Source of the DNA: Micavibrio_B sp964399985
GTDB taxonomy: Bacteria; Pseudomonadota; Alphaproteobacteria; Micavibrionales; Micavibrionaceae
Assembly: GCA_964399985.1 (NCBI GenBank)
Contig: CAYNRY010000001.1
Span: forward strand, 620,001 to 684,000
Direction: 5' to 3'
DNA length: 64,000 nucleotides
In this document: piece by piece, positions 50,623-59,617 of the stretch
Position numbering within the stretch: the stretch's first letter is position 1
Layout of the letters: every line of letters starts with the position of its first letter
The notes under the pieces: generated by a model
The model's database searches: none
What the model was told of the DNA's origin: nothing
The model's input: the letters and a program-made list of their open reading frames with translations, nothing else
Program-made: the position numbers and the translations under genes

Positions 50623-50718
50623 TTATTTACCGCTACCAAGCCCGATTACTGGACCTGAATGACCGTGCTCAAGGCTTCTCGAAGCTGATCTAACTGCTGC
50701 TGCTGTTAATTTTCTCAT
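50623..50718 (-). CDS. 31-residue peptide, basic N-terminus and Gly-rich C-terminus
   Basis: An ATG at 50718 with a strong GAGAGG 7 nt upstream opens a 31-residue frame that stops at 50623-50625. The peptide starts MRKLTAAAVR, continues with Ser/Arg-rich residues and ends in GHSGPVIGLGSGK. It lies 13 bp after the 50732-51265 gene, in the same direction, and a hairpin follows. The Shine-Dalgarno sequence, spacing and position support a real gene rather than chance. The N-terminal half could form a basic amphipathic helix. A bacteriocin/RiPP precursor, toxin or regulatory peptide are options; none is proven. Confidence 0.6.
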   Translation of the reverse strand: MRKLTAAAVRSASRSLEHGHSGPVIGLGSGK

Positions 50719-50731
50719 TTTTAAACCCTCT

Positions 50732-51265
50732 CTAATTACTCTTAAGTATAAGGTTTGCCATCTCTTGGTAGGAGGCTTTGGCCTTATAAAGTTTATATAC
50801 ATCAGAATGACCCAATTTAGTTAACAGGTCAACGAGTTTCGTATGTTTATGCACATCTTCAAACTCACTCACAATCTTGCACATTTCCAAGACTATGTCA
50901 ATTAATTTTTTGTTTAATATTTGAGGATCAGCTTTAAGTCTTTGAATATTAACCATGTTTATCTCAATCTCTTTTATGGCTAAACCGAGATTACAAGCAG
51001 TTTCGAATGGATTTACAGCAGTTAAAAATTTAGGGAGTATGAGGGTAATTGTTTTTTCGTCGGGAACAAAAAAACCTGGTTCTTTTCCGATAATTACCCG
51101 AATCGCAATATTCAAATCCTTGATAAGCGGTGTCAGTGCTTTGCCTTCAGGAATTTCACTTAATAAAGTAACCGCATCGCGAACAATTTCATCCGCATTA
51201 GGATGAATATAATTAGGACCTGTCTGGCCCATCTGTCCAAAAGCTTCGTGTAGGGTATCACTCAT
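50732..51265 (-). CDS. Hypothetical helical protein
   Basis: 177 residues, mostly alpha-helical by composition, no signal peptide or membrane segment. Its N-terminus has GQMGQTGPNYIHPNADEIV; the rest is rich in Leu, Ile and Lys with FLTAVNPFETACNLGLAIKEIEI. No known domain recognised. The ATG overlaps the stop of the upstream gene by 1 bp, and the small peptide gene follows. Confidence 0.65.
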   Translation of the reverse strand: MSDTLHEAFGQMGQTGPNYIHPNADEIVRDAVTLLSEIPEGKALTPLIKDLNIAIRVIIGKEPGFFVPDEKTITLILPKFLTAVNPFETACNLGLAIKEIEINMVNIQRLKADPQILNKKLIDIVLEMCKIVSEFEDVHKHTKLVDLLTKLGHSDVYKLYKAKASYQEMANLILKSN

Positions 51266-51846
51266 TATTGCATTCCGCCTGTCAGCATTTTAATCGGCAC
51301 GACCGTGACTTTACCTTCAGCCGTTACTACTATTTTAGCATCAACCAGCCCGCCAAGGTAATAAAGTGGGGCATGGACGACAAAAGCGCCCGAAATAGGG
51401 TCTTGCTCGATTTTAAAATCATCCGGTTCGACATAGAGATTTTCCCGGCGTTCATCGTCATATAGATCGATAGACTGGCCTTCATCCGCATTGCGCAGGA
51501 TCAAGATATCTCCGTCCTCGGTGCGCACATTGAAGAAATAGAAGTTCAAATAAGCGATAACATTGTCTTCATTGAGTTGAAGACCATTGGCGATATTTAT
51601 TTCCCTGATGGGGAAGTCGGAGCCGTCCAGATAAAGATATTTGTCGCCATCGCCGATAAAATCCATGGTGAAGGTCGGCATGGAAGAGAAATTGGTCAGG
51701 CGATAAAGAAGATGATTTGAATAAAAAGGCAGGCGGGCGCATTTCGCCTCGGATGTCACCGGCGAAAACAATGACGATTCCGCAGCGGATTTCACGCTGT
51801 TGATCATATCGTTCGTTTTATCGCGGTCGAGGCGGTGCCAGTCCAT
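51265..51846 (-). CDS. Hypothetical protein
   Basis: 193 residues, first gene of a three-gene minus-strand unit ending with the 31-residue peptide. It is predicted mainly beta, with repeated short acidic strands (DGDKYLYLDGSDF, NVRTEDGDILILRN) and a C-terminal AKIVVTAEGKVTVVPIK. No signal peptide and no recognised domain. It is transcribed in the same direction as dusA further upstream but is separated from dusA by 84 bp. Confidence 0.65.
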   Translation of the reverse strand: MDWHRLDRDKTNDMINSVKSAAESSLFSPVTSEAKCARLPFYSNHLLYRLTNFSSMPTFTMDFIGDGDKYLYLDGSDFPIREINIANGLQLNEDNVIAYLNFYFFNVRTEDGDILILRNADEGQSIDLYDDERRENLYVEPDDFKIEQDPISGAFVVHAPLYYLGGLVDAKIVVTAEGKVTVVPIKMLTGGMQ

Positions 51847-51930
51847 AAAGTTCCCAAAAGCCGAGTCAGCCTGTAATTGTAGTGACTTAGACTATATCAT
51901 CAAGGGGGCAATGGAGGAAATTTAGGCTTT

Positions 51931-52908
51931 TTAAGCCGCGACAGGGGAAAGCTGTATAGCCTGTATTTGCTCTAGCAGAGGCAGGATAAAGGCAGGGTTC
52001 TTCATTTGAGGGGCGTCAGACAGGCGTTGACGCCATAATTTAGCCCCACGAAGCCCGTTAAATAAGCCGATCATATGGCGGGTCATCGTGTGAACCGGCG
52101 TATTAAAGCGGGCTTGTTGATCCTCGATATAGGGGATCATGGCACGGGCGATATCGAAACGGTCCGGCAAAGAAAGGCCGTTGAGGGCGTTTTCGATCTC
52201 GGCAAGAAAATAGGGATTTTGATAGGCTTCGCGGCCGATCATCGCCCCGTCGAGATGTGAAACGGATTTGACCAGATCCAGCGTGTTTAATCCGCCATTA
52301 ATATCGATGGTCAGGTCGGGATGGTTGTTTTTGATCTGCGTTACAAGATCGTAATTGAGCGGCGGAATTTCACGGTTTTCTTTCGGCGATAGACCTTTCA
52401 GCCACGCTTTGCGCGCATGGATAATAAAAGTCTGACAGCCCGCTTCTTTTACCTTTTCAATAAAGGTATTGAGAAATTCATAATCTTCGCTGTCATCGAT
52501 GCCGATGCGGCATTTAACTGTGACTGGAATTTTTACTTGCGCCGACATTGCGGAAACGCAATCGGCAACCAGATCTGGCTCCGCCATCAGGCACGCGCCG
52601 AACTTACCTTTTTGCACGCGGTCGGATGGACACCCGCAATTAAGATTAATCTCATCATAGCCGAAATCTTCGCCGAGCTTTGCGGATTTGGCGAGGGCAT
52701 CTTGTTCCGATCCGCCGAGTTGAAGTGCGACTGGATGTTCCTGTGCGGAAAAGCGCAAGTGACGTTCCGCATCACCGAATAAAAGCGCACCCGTCGTCAC
52801 CATCTCTGTATACAAAACGGAATTGGGGGATAAGAGACGGTGGAAATACCGGCAGTGACGGTCTGTCCAGTCCATCATCGGCGCAACGGAAATGCGGAAG
52901 TTCTTCAT
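51931..52908 (-). CDS. dusA: tRNA-dihydrouridine synthase A
   Basis: Flavoenzyme of about 325 residues reducing uridine 20/20a in the tRNA D-loop. VAPMMDWTDRHCRYFHR (N-terminus), LNCGCPSDRVQKG with the catalytic Cys, and MIGREAYQNP are diagnostic for DusA. The start at 52908 (MKNFRISVAP) is used because the longer frame runs through the upstream gene; the ATG overlaps that gene's stop as ATGA. Confidence 0.95.
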   Translation of the reverse strand: MKNFRISVAPMMDWTDRHCRYFHRLLSPNSVLYTEMVTTGALLFGDAERHLRFSAQEHPVALQLGGSEQDALAKSAKLGEDFGYDEINLNCGCPSDRVQKGKFGACLMAEPDLVADCVSAMSAQVKIPVTVKCRIGIDDSEDYEFLNTFIEKVKEAGCQTFIIHARKAWLKGLSPKENREIPPLNYDLVTQIKNNHPDLTIDINGGLNTLDLVKSVSHLDGAMIGREAYQNPYFLAEIENALNGLSLPDRFDIARAMIPYIEDQQARFNTPVHTMTRHMIGLFNGLRGAKLWRQRLSDAPQMKNPAFILPLLEQIQAIQLSPVAA

Positions 52909-53519
52909 AATCCAAAAACTTTCAAATCTTCTGCAAGCTTCTCTGGCGTAAAAAACTGTACGGACTGAAAACCGCAATCAATCGCTGCCTGAACATTTTC
53001 CTGGCGGTCATCGATAAACAAAAGTGTCGATGGATCGAGATCAAATGTTTTCAGGAAGTGGTTGTAAATTACCGGATCGGGTTTCAGAAGTTTGACATCT
53101 GCAGAAACGGTCACGCCGAGAAAGACGTTCAGGAACGGAAAAACTTTTGTCGCGATATCCCATTTCTCGCGCGAGAAATTCGTGATCGCATAAAGTGGAA
53201 CGCCGGAGTCTTTTAATTTCATCAGGATATCGACGCTGCCTTGAATAGGGCCGGATACCATATCGGCCCAGCGTTCATCATAGGCGCGGATCAAATCGGC
53301 ATGATCGGGAAATTCCGCGATCTTCTCGGCAACCGCATCGGCCCATAAACGTCCGCGATCCTGTTCCAGATTCCATGTGTAATGGCAAATCTCGGTCAGG
53401 AATTTATCGATCTCCGCTTCATCCTCAATTAATTGGCGATAAAGATGTTTCGGGTCCCAGTCGATCAGGACATTCCCGACATCGAAAACGACGGCTTTGA
53501 TTTTGGATTCATTCATCAT
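52905..53519 (-). CDS. HAD-family hydrolase
   Basis: About 204 residues from the ATG at 53519. The motifs are DVGNVLIDWDP (motif I), a Thr/Asn strand AITNFSREK (motif II), a Lys in KLLKPDP and FIDDRQENV (motif IV), as in haloacid dehalogenase-like phosphatases of subfamily IA. The substrate is unknown. A longer frame to 53702 overlaps the divergent SH3 gene and is rejected. Coupled to dusA by ATGA. Confidence 0.88.
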   Translation of the reverse strand: MMNESKIKAVVFDVGNVLIDWDPKHLYRQLIEDEAEIDKFLTEICHYTWNLEQDRGRLWADAVAEKIAEFPDHADLIRAYDERWADMVSGPIQGSVDILMKLKDSGVPLYAITNFSREKWDIATKVFPFLNVFLGVTVSADVKLLKPDPVIYNHFLKTFDLDPSTLLFIDDRQENVQAAIDCGFQSVQFFTPEKLAEDLKVFGL

Positions 53520-53562
53520 ATAGTGCTTATAAATACCCAACCCGAGCAAAATCCAGTCTTTC

Positions 53563-54045
53563 ATGCGATATCTTGTTCTTTTTCTAATATTTTTCGCTTC
53601 TTCCGCTCTCGCTGCCGATCCGATGGAAGGATCCGGCTTGCCGATCCCGCGCTTTGCGTCCTTGAAATCGGATAATGCCTTTGTCCGTACGGGGCCATCC
53701 ATGGATTACCCAATTAAATGGGTTTACAAAAAATCAGGCCTGCCGGTTGAGATCGTTCAGGAATACGACGCATGGCGCAAAATCAAGGATCCGTCAGGCG
53801 AAACTGGATGGGTGCATAAGTTACTTTTATCCGGCAACAGAACGGTAATTATCGAGTCAAAAGAACCGGTTAAGGCGTTTGAAGCCGAGGATAAGGAGAA
53901 GCTTGTGGCATTGCTGGAGCCCGGTACGGTCAGCCACGTCGAAGAATGTCGCGATGCCATGTGCCTGTTGCAATTTGGCACCTATGAAGGCTGGACGGAA
54001 AAAAAGTATCTCTGGGGCGTTTACGGTTCCGAGATTTTGAATTAG
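53563..54045 (+). CDS. Secreted SH3-domain protein
   Basis: 160 residues with a signal peptide (MRYLVLFLIFFASSALA). Two bacterial SH3-like repeats follow, the first (about 37-90) with SDNAFVRTGPSMDYPIKWVYKKSGLPVEIV-type strand order and VHKLLLSG, the second (about 100-155) with ECRDAMCLLQFGTYEGWTEKKYLWGV. Likely periplasmic peptidoglycan-associated. Divergent from the HAD gene. Confidence 0.85.
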   Translation: MRYLVLFLIFFASSALAADPMEGSGLPIPRFASLKSDNAFVRTGPSMDYPIKWVYKKSGLPVEIVQEYDAWRKIKDPSGETGWVHKLLLSGNRTVIIESKEPVKAFEAEDKEKLVALLEPGTVSHVEECRDAMCLLQFGTYEGWTEKKYLWGVYGSEILN

Positions 54046-54051
54046 TATAAA

Positions 54052-54086
54052 CGAATCAAGGGGATGCAGTATCTGTCCCCGATTCG
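54052..54086. repeat. Interrupted inverted repeat
   Basis: CGAATC-AA-GGGGA pairs with TCCCC-GATTCG around an 11-nt loop, starting 6 bp after the SH3 gene. No T-run follows, so a rho-independent terminator is unlikely; a 3'-end hairpin is possible. Confidence 0.45.
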
Positions 54087-54145
54087 CTCCACAGACTAAT
54101 CCTACCTTACGACTACCCCACCTTAAAATTCAGTACGCAAAGCAC

Positions 54146-55132
54146 ATGTCAATAACGAACGTCGCGAAGGTCGAGGTCGCTCACCTTCTTCATGCGAATC
54201 TCGCAAAATTAGCCAATGTTTCGGCAGAGCAGCCGGACGAATCCCTGTCAACGGAAGTCGATATCCGCGTCATGCTGCAAGTTATGGCAGGCATTCTGAC
54301 CGAGACGGCTTTCTTCTTTGAAAACCCCGATGAAACGCTGCAGGTCAGCTTGAATAAAATCAGCCTGATGCTGGAATGCGATCCGTTCGAAGGCGATCTG
54401 CCGGAATGGATAGACTTCCAGCCGCATCTGATCGACACGAATACGGAGCGCGGACGCGAATTGGCAAGGCTTGCCATCGAGGACTGGTCTGATTGTGAAT
54501 TCGCTTTTCATGACATGTTGATGACACTTGTGCATCATATGCTGATCTCCTGGGAAGATGACGGTATTCCGCGTTGTGAGGCTTTCCGCCTTTTGATCGA
54601 ATATGCGACGCGCTGCATGAGTTACGAGCTTGCCGCGCAGGAGCTTTGCGACGTGTTGATCGAAAAGAAAATTTCACGCGATGGCTGGACGCTGGGCGAT
54701 TGCCTTGGCGGTCTGGCGGGCGCTGCCGGATGGAGACTCGCAAAATACAATCTGATCCAGAAAAAGCGCGAAAAAGAATCCGTGCCGTTTCCGACAGAAT
54801 TCGACGAACTGGTTTATGTGATGACAAAAGAAGCGACGCGCATGGGTGTGCCGGCTGGCTCTGACTGGCGTTTTGGGTTGCCGGCGAATGATTGTCCGCT
54901 TAATCCGCCGCTGGAATTATTAAACGGGATTGAGCCGTATGCGCTGCTCTTCTTCTCGACGATCCCGATGCCGGATTTAAGAGAGCAGGCGGTCGCTTGT
55001 GCCAAAGCCGCAGGACGTATGTTGGCTGTCGCTGCTGTGGGTGAAAATCCGGAAATTGCGCCTGTAATAGCCAAACCTTTGGCTATGGCAGCGATTACCG
55101 AGACATATAAGACTTTCTGGCGCGGGTTTTAA
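54146..55132 (+). CDS. Hypothetical protein
   Basis: 328 residues, acidic, with no signal peptide or transmembrane segment. The sequence has long helical stretches, for example LLHANLAKLANVSAEQ (about 14-29) and ARLAIEDWSDCEFAFHDMLM. A glycine-rich LGGLAGAAGWRLA lies at about 195. I do not recognise a domain. The end is directly adjacent to the stop of the convergent ankyrin gene (one base apart). Confidence 0.7.
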   Translation: MSITNVAKVEVAHLLHANLAKLANVSAEQPDESLSTEVDIRVMLQVMAGILTETAFFFENPDETLQVSLNKISLMLECDPFEGDLPEWIDFQPHLIDTNTERGRELARLAIEDWSDCEFAFHDMLMTLVHHMLISWEDDGIPRCEAFRLLIEYATRCMSYELAAQELCDVLIEKKISRDGWTLGDCLGGLAGAAGWRLAKYNLIQKKREKESVPFPTEFDELVYVMTKEATRMGVPAGSDWRFGLPANDCPLNPPLELLNGIEPYALLFFSTIPMPDLREQAVACAKAAGRMLAVAAVGENPEIAPVIAKPLAMAAITETYKTFWRGF

Positions 55133-56002
55133 TTAGGGCGAGGGATAGGGTAGTTTTCCGCCTGTTGTATTATGCCTAGAAAGATATTCCAGACCCTCAA
55201 AAAAATGCTTTGCGTAGCCACGAGCTAAATCTTTTGGTGTATGTCCATCTTCATTCTTCAAATTAAAATCAGCCCCTAATTCATGCAAAGCATTAAGCGC
55301 CAATACATTTGTATATTGAGCTGCCAGATGTGCTGGCGTTGTACCGTAATCACTTTGCGCATTAACATCAGCTCCAAATTCTTTTAAAAGATGCAGCATA
55401 TCTACATGTCCGTATTGAGCTGCAAAATGCATAGATGTGGTGCCAATATCAGATTTCGCATTTATATCTTGGCCTACACTATGTAAATATTTAAATCCTT
55501 CTATAAATCCCGATTGTGCAGCCTTATGAATCGGAATTATGTCCGAATTGTTTAGTATGCCCAAATTGCATCCAAGCTTCTGCAAGCCAACTAATGCACC
55601 GAGTTGCTTTGCAAGGGCTGCAGCGTGTGCAGGTGTATCTCCCTGTTTATCTTTCATTTCAAGATCAGCACCAAGCTCTTTCAATGTATGTAAAGCTTCG
55701 ATTTGACCATGATAAGCCGCCAAATGTGCAGGTGTTGAGTTGTCATTATCTTTTGAATTGATATCCGCCCCCAATTCTTTGAGAACGCGTAATGCGTGAA
55801 TCTGACCTCGAGAGGCGGCTTCATGAATGGCGGTTGTGAGATAATTATCGGCAATAGAAACATCTAATCCTGCTGCGTTCATAAGTTTCAATCCGGTGAT
55901 ATTTCCTGATTGAGCGCATTCAAAAAATGTTTTCCGCAAGGTGTATTCGTCTTCACCAAACAGAGCTTTTAATTCTTCACTTTTTACTTCAATCATAGCC
56001 AT
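55133..56002 (-). CDS. Ankyrin-repeat protein
   Basis: 289 residues with about seven full ankyrin repeats of 33 residues plus a partial one. Each shows the G-x-T/S-P-x-H-x-A-A-x-x-G-x core, for example STPAHLAAYHGQIEAL and TTSMHFAAQYGHVDML. There is no signal peptide. It is AT-richer than its neighbours. Such repeats mediate protein-protein contact and are common in host-associated or predatory bacteria, where some are secreted effectors, but no secretion signal is visible here. Confidence 0.92.
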   Translation of the reverse strand: MAMIEVKSEELKALFGEDEYTLRKTFFECAQSGNITGLKLMNAAGLDVSIADNYLTTAIHEAASRGQIHALRVLKELGADINSKDNDNSTPAHLAAYHGQIEALHTLKELGADLEMKDKQGDTPAHAAALAKQLGALVGLQKLGCNLGILNNSDIIPIHKAAQSGFIEGFKYLHSVGQDINAKSDIGTTSMHFAAQYGHVDMLHLLKEFGADVNAQSDYGTTPAHLAAQYTNVLALNALHELGADFNLKNEDGHTPKDLARGYAKHFFEGLEYLSRHNTTGGKLPYPSP

Positions 56003-56107
56003 AAAACAAATCCCTTTTTCTATTATGAAAATAATACATAGGGGCTTAGCTGTAAATTGTCAAATTTCAGAAAAACACGGACTGTTACAGATCATTACAT
56101 TTCCTAT

Positions 56108-56136
56108 TTGTCTTAAAAGACTGAAATCTTTATAAG
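56108..56136 (+). promoter_or_regulatory. Candidate fabA promoter, leaderless
   Basis: TTGTCT (56108-56113) and TATAAG (56131-56136) have a 17-bp spacer; the ATG at 56144 lies 7 nt after the -10 box. There is no Shine-Dalgarno sequence. This supports the ATG at 56144 rather than the GTG at 56138. Confidence 0.45.
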
Positions 56137-56143
56137 TGTGCCC

Positions 56144-56692
56144 ATGACAATGAATCAGGCTCAGGCCCCTATGACTTATACTCCTAAAGACAGCTATACC
56201 CGCGATGATTTGATCGCTTGCGGGCACGGACAGATATTCGGCCCCGGCAATGCGAAATTGCCTTTGCCGCCTATGTTGATGTTTGACCGCATTACCAAAA
56301 TCACCACCGAAGGTGGGGCTTACGGTAAGGGTGAAATGGTCGCGGAATTCGATATCAATCCTGACCTCTGGTTCTTCCAGTGCCATTTCGAAGGCGATCC
56401 GGTAATGCCGGGCTGTCTGGGGCTGGATGCTATCTGGCAGATGCTGGGTTTTTATCTCGGTTGGACGGGCGCACAAGGGTCTGGCCGTGCGCTTGGTTTG
56501 GGTGAAATGAAAATGACAGGCCAGATTTTGCCAACCACTAAGCTCGTTCAGTATCATCTGGATATTCGCCGCGTGATGAACGGCAAGCTTGTTCTTGGCA
56601 TTGCCGATGGTCAGGTTATTGCTGATGGCAAAACCATTTACGAAGCCAAAGATTTGCGCGTCGGTTTATTCGCAAATCCAAATGCACTCTAA
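56144..56692 (+). CDS. fabA: 3-hydroxydecanoyl-ACP dehydratase/isomerase
   Basis: 182 residues. It dehydrates beta-hydroxydecanoyl-ACP and isomerises it to the cis-3 product, the branch point of anaerobic-type unsaturated fatty acid synthesis. [20 protein letters not shown] holds the catalytic His and the Asp partner on the hot-dog fold. First gene of fabA-fabB-fabI. Confidence 0.96.
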   Translation: MTMNQAQAPMTYTPKDSYTRDDLIACGHGQIFGPGNAKLPLPPMLMFDRITKITTEGGAYGKGEMVAEFDINPDLWFFQCHFEGDPVMPGCLGLDAIWQMLGFYLGWTGAQGSGRALGLGEMKMTGQILPTTKLVQYHLDIRRVMNGKLVLGIADGQVIADGKTIYEAKDLRVGLFANPNAL

Positions 56693-56730
56693 GTTTTAAA
56701 GACATTAATTAATCCCGGAAAGGTTAGATT

Positions 56731-57984
56731 ATGGCTCTATTCAATATGCCGCCAAAACTTCGTCGCGTCGTTGTAACAGGTATGGGCGTTGTGTCCTGTA
56801 TCGGTAATTCAGCCAGCGAAGTTCTTGAATCTTTGAAAGCTGGTAAGTCAGGCATCAGGTTCGACCAGACACATGCCGATCACGGTTTCCGTTCGCAAGT
56901 GTCAGGAAGACCGACGATCAATATCGCCGAGAATGTTGACCGCAGATTGCTGCGCTTTATGGGTGAGGCGGCTGCTTATGTTCATATCTCTATGGAGCAG
57001 GCGATTGCCGATGCGGGTTTAACACCTGAACAAGTCAGTAATGAGCGCACAGGGGCGATTGTCGGCTCCGGTGGACCTTCGACGAAATATCAGGTCGAGG
57101 CCGTGAAAGCGGTTGAAGAATCCGGCGCGACTAAAAAAGTCGGTCCGTTTGCGGTTCCAAAATGTATGTCATCGACAACTTCCGCCACGCTTTGTACCAA
57201 CCATAAAATCAAGGGTGTGAATTATTCCATTTCCTCGGCTTGTTCCACTTCTGCGCACTGCATCGGTAATGCGGCGGAATTAATCGCTATCGGCAAGCAA
57301 GACGTTATCTTTGCTGGCGGTGGAGAAGATCTTGACTGGACGCTGTCATGCCTCTTTGACGGTATGGGTGCGATGTCTTCCAAATTCAATGACGCTCCGG
57401 AAAAATCTTCCCGCGCGTATGACGAAAATCGCGACGGTTTCGTGATTGCGGGTGGTGGCGGTATTCTGGTTCTTGAAGAACTGGAGCACGCCAAAGCGCG
57501 CGGCGCGAAAATCTATGCTGAAATCACTGGCTACGGTGCCACGTCTGACGGTGAAGACATGGTCGCGCCAAATGGGGAAGGTGCGGAGCGTTGTATGAAA
57601 CAAGCTCTGTCCACTATTGAAGACGAAGTGACCTATATCAACACACACGGCACGGCGACACCTGTTGGCGACAAGGCTGAAATTGGCGCGATCCGTAATG
57701 TGTTCTCTAAATTCGACAAAATTCCTTACATATCTTCGACGAAGTCAATGACGGGACATTCTTTGGGTGCGGCGGGCGTGCAGGAAGCGATTTATTCGCT
57801 TCTCATGATGGCACATGATTTTATCGCTCCAAGTATCAATATCGAAAAACTCGATGAAGCTTTTGGTAATATGCCGATCGTGCGCGAACGTATCGATAAC
57901 TTCGTTCACAAAACAATTCTCTCCAATAGCTTTGGATTCGGCGGTACGAACGCGACCCTCGCATTCTCTAAATACACAGGATAA
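56731..57984 (+). CDS. fabB: Beta-ketoacyl-ACP synthase I
   Basis: 417 residues. It extends the cis-3-decenoyl-ACP made by FabA. The active-site Cys is in [12 protein letters not shown] (about 170), one His in [11 protein letters not shown] and the second in [11 protein letters not shown], forming the Cys-His-His triad. A Shine-Dalgarno GAAAGG precedes the ATG. Follows fabA by 38 bp. Confidence 0.97.
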   Translation: MALFNMPPKLRRVVVTGMGVVSCIGNSASEVLESLKAGKSGIRFDQTHADHGFRSQVSGRPTINIAENVDRRLLRFMGEAAAYVHISMEQAIADAGLTPEQVSNERTGAIVGSGGPSTKYQVEAVKAVEESGATKKVGPFAVPKCMSSTTSATLCTNHKIKGVNYSISSACSTSAHCIGNAAELIAIGKQDVIFAGGGEDLDWTLSCLFDGMGAMSSKFNDAPEKSSRAYDENRDGFVIAGGGGILVLEELEHAKARGAKIYAEITGYGATSDGEDMVAPNGEGAERCMKQALSTIEDEVTYINTHGTATPVGDKAEIGAIRNVFSKFDKIPYISSTKSMTGHSLGAAGVQEAIYSLLMMAHDFIAPSINIEKLDEAFGNMPIVRERIDNFVHKTILSNSFGFGGTNATLAFSKYTG

Positions 57985-57990
57985 AGACAA

Positions 57991-58791
57991 ATGGAATTAA
58001 TGAAGGGCAAACGCGGCCTTATTATGGGCGTTGCTAACGATCACTCGATTGCCTGGGGCATTGCGAAAGCTTGCGCGGAAGCCGGTGCAGAGATTGCCTT
58101 TACCTATCAAGGCGACGCGTTCAAAAAACGCATCGAGCCCTTGGCAAAAACAATCGGTGTTAAAACCCTGATTGATTGTGATGTGTCCGTTGATGGCGAT
58201 ATCGACAAGGCGTTCGATATCATCGAAAAGGAAATGGGCCAGATTGATTTTATCGTTCACTCTCTTGCCTATTCCAACAAGGAAGAACTTAAGGGACGCT
58301 ATGTCGATACGACACTGGAGAATTTCCTGCACACCATGAACGTGTCCTGTTACTCCTTCACCGCCGTGATGAAGCGCGCCGCGAAAATCATGACCAAGGG
58401 TGGCTCTGCCGTCACGTTGACTTACTTCGGCGCGGAAAAAGTTATGCCGAATTATAATGTCATGGGCGTTGCCAAAGCCGCTCTCGAAGCCTCTGTTCGC
58501 TATTTGGCTGCTGATCTGGGTCCTGACGCTATTCGCGTGAATGCCATTTCTGCAGGTCCGATGAGAACGCTGGCAGGTTCCGCCATAGGCTCTGCCAGAA
58601 AAACATTTAAATACAATCAATTGGCCAGCCCGCTTCGCAGATCGGTTGAGCTTGAGGAGCTTGGCCAAACCGGCGTTTATCTGCTCTCTGACATGTCAAC
58701 CGCCGTCACCGGCGAAATTCACTATGTCGATTGCGGCTTTAACGTTGTCGGCATGTGCCCGACCGATCAGTGGGATGAATTGCTGGCGTAA
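57991..58791 (+). CDS. fabI: Enoyl-ACP reductase (NADH), FabI
   Basis: 266 residues, short-chain dehydrogenase fold. GVANDHSIAWGIAKA (NAD site), SLAYSNKEEL and the catalytic Tyr-x6-Lys within YNVMGVAKAALEASV are typical. The protein completes the elongation cycle of type II fatty acid synthesis and is the target of triclosan-type inhibitors. It follows fabB by 6 bp. Confidence 0.97.
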   Translation: MELMKGKRGLIMGVANDHSIAWGIAKACAEAGAEIAFTYQGDAFKKRIEPLAKTIGVKTLIDCDVSVDGDIDKAFDIIEKEMGQIDFIVHSLAYSNKEELKGRYVDTTLENFLHTMNVSCYSFTAVMKRAAKIMTKGGSAVTLTYFGAEKVMPNYNVMGVAKAALEASVRYLAADLGPDAIRVNAISAGPMRTLAGSAIGSARKTFKYNQLASPLRRSVELEELGQTGVYLLSDMSTAVTGEIHYVDCGFNVVGMCPTDQWDELLA

Positions 58792-58841
58792 AAACTCGAC
58801 TCTTTGTATGCTTCCGGTAAATAAATTACAGGGAGATTATA

Positions 58842-59003
58842 ATGATCAACAAAAAGCAAATTCCTAATATTACTTGGATTTTTCCAGGCATGCTGATTGG
58901 GACTGTTATGGGCGGTGCTATTGCTCCCGCTGTTGATGGGCAAATTCAAAAGAAATCAATGCATGTTACGGTTCCACAAGTTCCGGTCATTGAGCCTAAA
59001 TAA
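58842..59003 (+). CDS. Small hydrophobic protein after fabI
   Basis: 53 residues. GGGAG lies 6 nt before the ATG at 58842. There is one hydrophobic helix (about 9-31, with a GMLIGTVMGGAIAPAV core), then a short soluble tail with a repeated QVPVIEP-type C-terminus. It may be a single-pass membrane protein. It lies 50 bp after fabI on the same strand and may be cotranscribed. Function unknown. Confidence 0.55.
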   Translation: MINKKQIPNITWIFPGMLIGTVMGGAIAPAVDGQIQKKSMHVTVPQVPVIEPK

Positions 59004-59035
59004 CTCTTCGACGGATTAGGGGATGAATTATTCGT

Positions 59036-59617
59036 CTAGTCGCCACGAATTTTCCCGCGGCGCTTCCAATGCGCCATGGCAAGAAAGGCAAAATTTGTGA
59101 CAACAATCACGAGCGGGTAGAGGGCTGTAACCAGCGTGAATCTTTCAAGGGCAAGAACGGCAAGAAATAATTTTGCATTGGCCAAATAGTAGGACGGCAA
59201 ATTTTCCTCATAGGGTTTTTTCCATGTTTTTCGAACAGTTGGATAAAAGCCCACAATATCAATGATTGAAATCAGGATAACCGAGCCCAGTGGATTTTTT
59301 GTCATGATCCACGGCACGATGGCAAAAAGAGAGAAGAAGAGAGCAATCTTGTCGGATTTTGTAATCTCTTTTTCGCCATATTTAAAACAAAGTCCAGTAT
59401 TCAGCCATGAGAAGGTTGATGTAAAAATCAGCGCCCAAGTACCCGGTCCCTGATCTTCCGTCAGCTGGGCAAGGCAACCAATCGTACACAAGATGGACCA
59501 GATCAGCCATGTGTACATATGAGGTTTGGTATGGCCGCGAAAGATCGAGCGCAGGTAATAGGCTTCGCCGACAATGCCGATCAGGATACTAAGGACACCG
59601 AGAATTTCAGGCATCAA
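59036..59617 (-). CDS. Multi-pass membrane protein, PQ-loop-like
   Basis: 193 residues with about seven predicted transmembrane helices. Two segments, YYLRSIFRGHTKPHMYTWLIW and YPTVRKTWKKPYEENLPSYY (about 20 and 127), recall the repeat pattern of PQ-loop/SWEET-type transporters, but the Pro-Gln pair itself is not clear. The ATG overlaps the GDPD stop (ATGA). Function unknown. Confidence 0.6.
   Translation of the reverse strand: MMPEILGVLSILIGIVGEAYYLRSIFRGHTKPHMYTWLIWSILCTIGCLAQLTEDQGPGTWALIFTSTFSWLNTGLCFKYGEKEITKSDKIALFFSLFAIVPWIMTKNPLGSVILISIIDIVGFYPTVRKTWKKPYEENLPSYYLANAKLFLAVLALERFTLVTALYPLVIVVTNFAFLAMAHWKRRGKIRGD

Noticed and set aside
53520..53702. N-terminal extension of the HAD hydrolase
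   Set aside because: Runs through the start and signal peptide of the divergent SH3 protein gene.
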